A DNA stretch of 64,000 nucleotides from Kitasatospora fiedleri (GTDB lineage: Bacteria > Actinomycetota > Actinomycetes > Streptomycetales > Streptomycetaceae). The notes under the pieces are model-generated. The model did not search any database, had not been told where the DNA came from, and saw only the letters and a program-made list of their open reading frames with translations. The position numbers and the translations under genes were made by a program. Below, piece after piece: positions 60,331 to 64,000 of this stretch. The stretch covers positions 2,294,001 through 2,358,000 of the forward strand of contig NZ_OX419519.1 in assembly GCF_948472415.1 (NCBI RefSeq). Direction: 5' to 3'. The stretch's first letter is position 1. The number at the start of each line of letters is the position of its first letter.

Positions 60331-61074
60331 TCAGACGCCCGACTCGCCGGTGCGGACCAGGATGCGGCCGCAGTTCTCGCAGCGCAGCACCTTGTCGGCG
60401 GGCTCGGCCTTGATCGCGTTGAACTCGGTGATCGAGAACTCGGTGCGGCAGCCCTCGCAGCGGCGCTGGTAGAGGCGGGCCGCGCCGGTGCCGCCCTGCT
60501 GCTCGCGCAGGCGCAGGTAGAGCTTCATCAGGTCGGCGGGGATGACGTTGGCGATGGCCTCGCGGTCGCGGCGGACCTTGTCGGCCTCGGCGTCGATCTC
60601 GGCGAACTTGGCGTCCCGGCGGCCCTCGGCCTCGGCGACCACCACGGAGGAGTGCTCCAGGCGGGCGGTCAGCTCGGTGACCCGGGTCTGCGCGGACTCC
60701 AGGCGCTCCATCACCTCCAGGACGATGTCCTCCAGGTCGTCCTGGCGCTTGGCCAGCGAGACGTTCTCGTGCTGGAGGTTCTCCAGGTCCCGGGGGGAGG
60801 CGACCGCGCCGGAGTCCATCCGCTGCTGGTTGCGGGCGGCCCGGGAGCGGACCTGCTCGACGTCCGCCTCGGCCTTGGTCTGCTCGCGGGTGGTGTCGCC
60901 GAGCTGGGCCTGGGCGGCGACCACCAGGTCCTTGAGGGCGGTGTGGTCGGCGGCGGCCTTGTCGATCTCGGCGTGCTCGGGCAGGGTGCGGCGCCGGTGG
61001 GCCAGTTGGTCGAGGCGGGAGTCGATGGCCTGCAGGTCGAGCAGGCGGATCTGGTCGGCGGGCGCGGCGTTCAC
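60331..61074 (-). CDS. Zinc-ribbon coiled-coil protein (CT398-like, C4-type)
   Basis: The 247-residue protein has a long coiled-coil (about 5-180) and a C-terminal zinc ribbon with CEGCRTEFS and CENCGRILV. Such proteins sit between the RNase H/phosphatase and Nif3-like genes in many actinobacteria, as here, and overlap or touch them on the same strand: the next gene starts only 5 bp after this stop. Function is unproven; nucleic-acid binding is likely. Confidence 0.85.
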   Translation of the reverse strand: MNAAPADQIRLLDLQAIDSRLDQLAHRRRTLPEHAEIDKAAADHTALKDLVVAAQAQLGDTTREQTKAEADVEQVRSRAARNQQRMDSGAVASPRDLENLQHENVSLAKRQDDLEDIVLEVMERLESAQTRVTELTARLEHSSVVVAEAEGRRDAKFAEIDAEADKVRRDREAIANVIPADLMKLYLRLREQQGGTGAARLYQRRCEGCRTEFSITEFNAIKAEPADKVLRCENCGRILVRTGESGV

Positions 61075-61111
61075 GCGGCGGGCTCCTGTTGAGTTGGTTC
61101 GGCGGGGAAGG

Positions 61112-61948
61112 TCAGGGGGCGTACGGCATCGGCGCGTGCGCCGTCCACGGGTCGGTGACCCGGGTGGAGACGCGGGTCTCCAGCGGCCAGCCGCGCCGGT
61201 CGGCGCGGTCGGTGAGCTCGCGGGCGGCCAGCGCGAGCCAGGGCCACTCGGTGGCCCAGTGCGCGGCGTCGACCAGCGCGACCGGGGCCGCCTCGACGGC
61301 CTCGGAGGCCGGGTGGTGCCGCAGGTCGGCGGTGACGTACGCGTCCACGCCGGCCCGGCGGGCCTCGGCCAGGAAGGAGTCGCCGGCGCCGCCGCAGACC
61401 GCGACCCGGCGGACCAGCCGCTCCGGGTCGCCGGCGGCGCGGACGCCCGCGGCGGTGGCGGGCAGGCCGGCGGCGACCTGCGCGGCGAACGCGGCCAGCG
61501 TCATCGGCTGCGGGAGCTCACCGATCCGGCCGCTGCCGCGGCGGCCCGCCGGGTCGGTCGGGTCGGCCACCAGCGGGCCGGTGACCTTCAGCCCGACGGC
61601 CTCGGCGAGGGCGTCGGAGACGCCGGGGGCGGCGTGGTCGGCGTTGGTGTGCGCGACGTGCAGGGCGACGTCGTGCTTGATCAGGGTGTGCACGGCCCGG
61701 CCCTTGGCGCCGGTCGCGGCGACCGTGGTGGTGCCGCGCAGGTAGAGGGGGTGGTGGGTGACCAGCAGGTCGGCGCCCCACTCGACGGCCTCGTCCACCA
61801 CGGCCTGCGCGGGGTCGACGGCGAACAGCACCCGGCGGACCTCCGCCCCGGGATCGCCGCAGACCAGGCCCACCGCGTCCCAGGACTCCGCCCACTGCGG
61901 CGGGTAGACCTCTTCGAGCACGGCGATGACGTCGGACAGTTTCGGCAC
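61112..61948 (-). CDS. Nif3-like dinuclear metal-centre hexameric protein (YbgI/DUF34)
   Basis: The 278-residue protein reads AESWDAVGLVCGDPGAEVRRVL at its start, LLVTHHPLYLRGTT (HHP metal ligands) and HVAHTNADHAAPGVSDALAE, and ends with a second metal-binding half (VDAYVTADLRHHPASEA, VDAAHWATEWPWL). Family members form hexamers with two metals per subunit. The role is not firmly known; involvement in GTP cyclohydrolase-like reactions has been suggested. It leads the zinc-ribbon and RNase H/phosphatase genes as one operon. Confidence 0.85.
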   Translation of the reverse strand: MPKLSDVIAVLEEVYPPQWAESWDAVGLVCGDPGAEVRRVLFAVDPAQAVVDEAVEWGADLLVTHHPLYLRGTTTVAATGAKGRAVHTLIKHDVALHVAHTNADHAAPGVSDALAEAVGLKVTGPLVADPTDPAGRRGSGRIGELPQPMTLAAFAAQVAAGLPATAAGVRAAGDPERLVRRVAVCGGAGDSFLAEARRAGVDAYVTADLRHHPASEAVEAAPVALVDAAHWATEWPWLALAARELTDRADRRGWPLETRVSTRVTDPWTAHAPMPYAP

Positions 61949-62343
61949 CTGTCGAGACTACCGCGTGCCGCGGCCCGGCCCGGCCCCGCTCCCGGATGCG
62001 GACCGGCCCCCGCCGTCGTACACCTGCGCGTCAACCGGGCGGCGGGGCGCTGCGGCGGGCGGCCCGTCGCCCCCGAACCGTTCGCCGCCCGCCGCTCCCC
62101 GGGCGCACCGGACCGGCCGGGCGCAGGCGAAAACCGCACCCGATCACCCTTACGGGTGAAGTGACCCGGGCGGTGTTGAGTCACACCCGCCCCGAAAGTA
62201 CCTTCTAGTCCTGCGAACGGGAGTTGCTCGACCAGGGGGGTCGAAAAAGGCGACCGGCCGGAATTCCGCCCGGAATTCGGCGGGCGCCGCCGAGCCTCCC
62301 GTGACTTCCGCAGGCCGTTCGGTCGAGTCCACCGCGAAGGGGT
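61949..62343. other. Intergenic region with a likely promoter
   Basis: About 395 bp between the divergent Nif3-like operon and the next plus-strand frame. A plus-strand pair TTGAGT (62176-62181) and TACCTT (62199-62204), 17 bp apart, looks like a vegetative promoter. The 130 bp after it hold small inverted repeats of GAATTCC type but no gene. Confidence 0.4.
62176..62204 (+). promoter_or_regulatory. Candidate sigma-70-type promoter
   Basis: TTGAGT and TACCTT are separated by 17 bp on the plus strand, close to the streptomycete vegetative consensus TTGACn and TAgnnT. It could drive the following hypothetical gene and hydrolase. Confidence 0.4.
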
Positions 62344-63338
62344 GTGGAGCAGATGGGGGCGGACACACCGCTGCGCAGGACAGGGGGGCCGGGTCCGGTC
62401 GACGACGAGCCGGGTGTGGACGGCACGTCGGTGGAGGTGGCACGGGCGACCGCGACCGGCAGCAGGGCCCGGGGAGGCGGCGGCGACCGGACGGTCGCGG
62501 CCGGGGTCCCCTGCTGCACGGTCCGGCCGCCCGGCCGCGAGCCCCGGGGTCGGGCCCGGGACCGTGGTCGGGAGTGGGGTCCGGGTCGGGGTCGGGGGTG
62601 GGACGCCGGCGCGGCCTCCCCGGTGGCGGTCGAGGTGCTCTGCGCGGTCGCCTCGGCCGCCGCCGACCGGGGAATTCCGCGTGACGCGAATGCGCACGAC
62701 GGCGCGCGGAAATCGTCCGGGGAATTCGGCACCGCCCGGATCGGCGACGGGGACGGGGACGGGGACGGCGAACAATTCCGGCGGATCGCTGTGGAAATCC
62801 GTCCGGCCACCACCGGAATTCCCGGACCGGCGATCCCCACCGACCGGGCAGCCGGGTGGGGCACCACTGCGGCGCGATGCTCGGCGGCGGCCCGGGCGAG
62901 CACCTGCCCGACTGCCGACCGCCCCGGGTGGCCGACCCCGTCGAGGGGGCGGGATCGACCACCGGCGGCAGACCGCTGCCACCCCCGGGCCCGGCACCCG
63001 GCACGGCGGCTGCTTCGAAAGCGTACGCGGTGTGGGTGACGGCGGCCGGAGACCTGCGCCCGGCCCGGTGGCGGCCTGCCGGAGGGCCACCGGGACAGGA
63101 CGTCGAGGGTGGGGTGCGCCCCGGCAGCGACCGGGCCACCGCTGCCCCGGGGGCACACGTCGAGGCTGACCGGCACGGCGTCGCGCCGCGCACCCTCTCC
63201 CCCGGCCACGTGCGGACCGTTCCGCACGGCGGCCCGTCCCTGATCGGCCCCCGCCCGCACTCCCTCCCGGCAGGCCGAGGGTCCCGCCCGGGCCGACCGG
63301 CCACGCCGGACGGACCCCTGCCGAAAGGCCACCGATGA
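62344..63338 (+). CDS. Possible hypothetical gene, apparently interrupted by one missing base
   Basis: From GTG 62344 a frame with G/C third positions reads to about 62855 (VDGTSVEVARATATGS, ASPVAVEVLCAVASAAADRG), after which a different frame (GHHCGAMLGGGPGEHLPDC, ASKAYAVWVTAAGDLRPARW) carries the signal to the stop at 63336-63338. One extra G in GGG at 62854-62856 joins them into about 332 residues. The stop overlaps the next start as ATGA, which supports coding. I do not recognise the family and composition is low-complexity in places, so this is a tentative gene. Confidence 0.35.
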
Positions 63339-64000
63339 GCACGCAGACCACGCACCTCGCGCTGCGACGCTTCGGCTTCGCCTTCGCCGGTGACGGCTCG
63401 CACGCCGCGTGCCTCGCGGCCGGGGCCGACGGCGGCTGGTACGTGGAGAGTTGGCGGCTGCCCGACGACGGGCCCGCCGTGCCGACCGGGTTGCCGTTCG
63501 CCCAGGGGCTGCGTGCGCAGGTGGTGGCGCTGCCGGACGGCCGGGTGTTGGTGTGTCGGCCGGCCGGGGAGGGGCACGCGGTGGTGCTGCTGGCGGCCGG
63601 GGAGCCGGAGGAAGTGCCGCTGGCGGACGTCCGGTTGCCGGCGCTGCGGATGCTCGCGTTGCCGGGGGTGGCGGTGTCCGGGGCGGGGCCGGTCGCGGTG
63701 CTGGTGGGGACGGACGCCCGGCCGTGACCTCGGTGTGGCTGCTGGCCGCGGACGGGTCCGCGCCGCGGGCGGTCGCGGAGCTGCCGGGGGTGCACGGCGG
63801 CGGGGTGTGGCTGGACGCGGCGGGACGGCTGCTGGCCCTGGACCGGCTGGCCGGGGGCCGGTTGCGGACCGTGGTGCTGGATCTCGAACAGGGCGTCACC
63901 ACCCCGCTGTTGGAGCTGGGCGAGGACAGCAACGACCGGCTGGTGCTGTTCGACCCGGCGACGGGTTTCGGGATGCTGCGCAGCGACGCCCCGGGCCGGG
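63335..64000 (+). CDS. Prolyl-oligopeptidase/alpha-beta hydrolase-like protein, N-terminal part (interrupted by one missing base; runs off the window)
   Basis: ATG 63335 has GAAAGG upstream. The product reads LALRRFGFAFAGDGSHAACLA, VESWRLPDDGP and QVVALPDGRVLVC, a beta-propeller-like N-terminus found on streptomycete serine hydrolases of the S9 type. After GTDAR the frame stops at 63727, but another frame continues VTSVWLLAADGSAPRAVAEL and stays open to the edge. An extra G at 63720-63721 joins them. The catalytic domain would lie beyond the window, so the enzyme class is inferred. Confidence 0.6.

Noticed and set aside
62150-63932. Long minus-strand frames opposite the hydrolase and hypothetical gene
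   Set aside because: They overlap a plus-strand gene with a good ribosome site and recognisable N-terminus; the minus-strand translations are Pro/Arg/Gly-rich with no family features.

Overview
The window is high-G+C actinobacterial chromosome, almost certainly from a member of the Streptomycetaceae (Streptomyces or Kitasatospora; the sequence alone does not decide). Codons end overwhelmingly in G or C. Signposts are glnE, a glnA2-type glutamine synthetase homologue, glutamine-dependent NAD+ synthetase, panB, map, rnpB, a BTAD/AfsR-type regulator and a bifunctional RNase H/phosphatase. The window starts inside glnE (minus strand) and ends inside a prolyl-oligopeptidase-like gene (plus strand).

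Region 1 (1-3260) is core DNA: the 5' part of glnE, an acyltransferase-3 membrane protein and a small conserved gene broken by one base. Region 2 (3265-15568) is an integrated actinomycete integrative and conjugative element (AICE) of about 12.2 kb. It lies between two 85-bp direct repeats (84/85 identical) that are the last 27 codons plus stop of the glutamine synthetase homologue at 15484-16845, so it sits in the 3' end of a protein-coding gene rather than a tRNA. The element carries its own copy of that tail and its own terminator, so the host gene stays intact. Its backbone is a Nudix gene (pif-like), a GntR repressor (korSA-like), an SCO3933-like regulator, an FtsK-type translocase (traSA-like), spread proteins, a GGDEF protein, a RepSA-type HUH initiator, Xis and a tyrosine integrase with an unusual C-terminal extension. 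Near the left end is a lower-G+C two-gene cargo, a DUF262 protein followed by a HEPN protein with an RX4H motif, which is the best candidate here for an undescribed defence or toxin module.

Region 3 (15484-30767): glnA2-like gene, nadE, a HemK/PrmC-like methyltransferase, then a tightly coupled exopolysaccharide operon (UDP-sugar dehydrogenase, processive GT2 synthase, 34-residue membrane peptide, membrane-anchored polysaccharide deacetylase, LamG-like secreted protein). These are followed by an EEP-family phosphatase, a TetR/MFS efflux pair and panB. Region 4 (30864-47668): a DrrAB-type ABC exporter, a large BTAD/NB-ARC regulator divergent from a site-2-type protease, an F420-reductase-like dehydrogenase, an MFS transporter, map, a small primase/polymerase, a PadR regulator, a DUF4265 protein, an aminoglycoside-phosphotransferase remnant, an ACT-domain protein and a serine hydrolase.

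Region 5 (47793-54453): an HbpS-like secreted haem-binding protein divergent from a NarL-type two-component system, resembling the HbpS-SenS-SenR redox system, then a Ugp-like sugar-phosphate ABC importer without its own ATPase. Region 6 (54522-64000): RNase P RNA, an EmrB-type MFS, an RNB ribonuclease, YaaA, RNase H/phosphatase, a zinc-ribbon protein, a Nif3-like protein and the start of a hydrolase.

A caution for all users: nine reading frames are interrupted, each explainable by one missing base in a short G or C run. That pattern points to sequencing or consensus error rather than to nine decayed genes.
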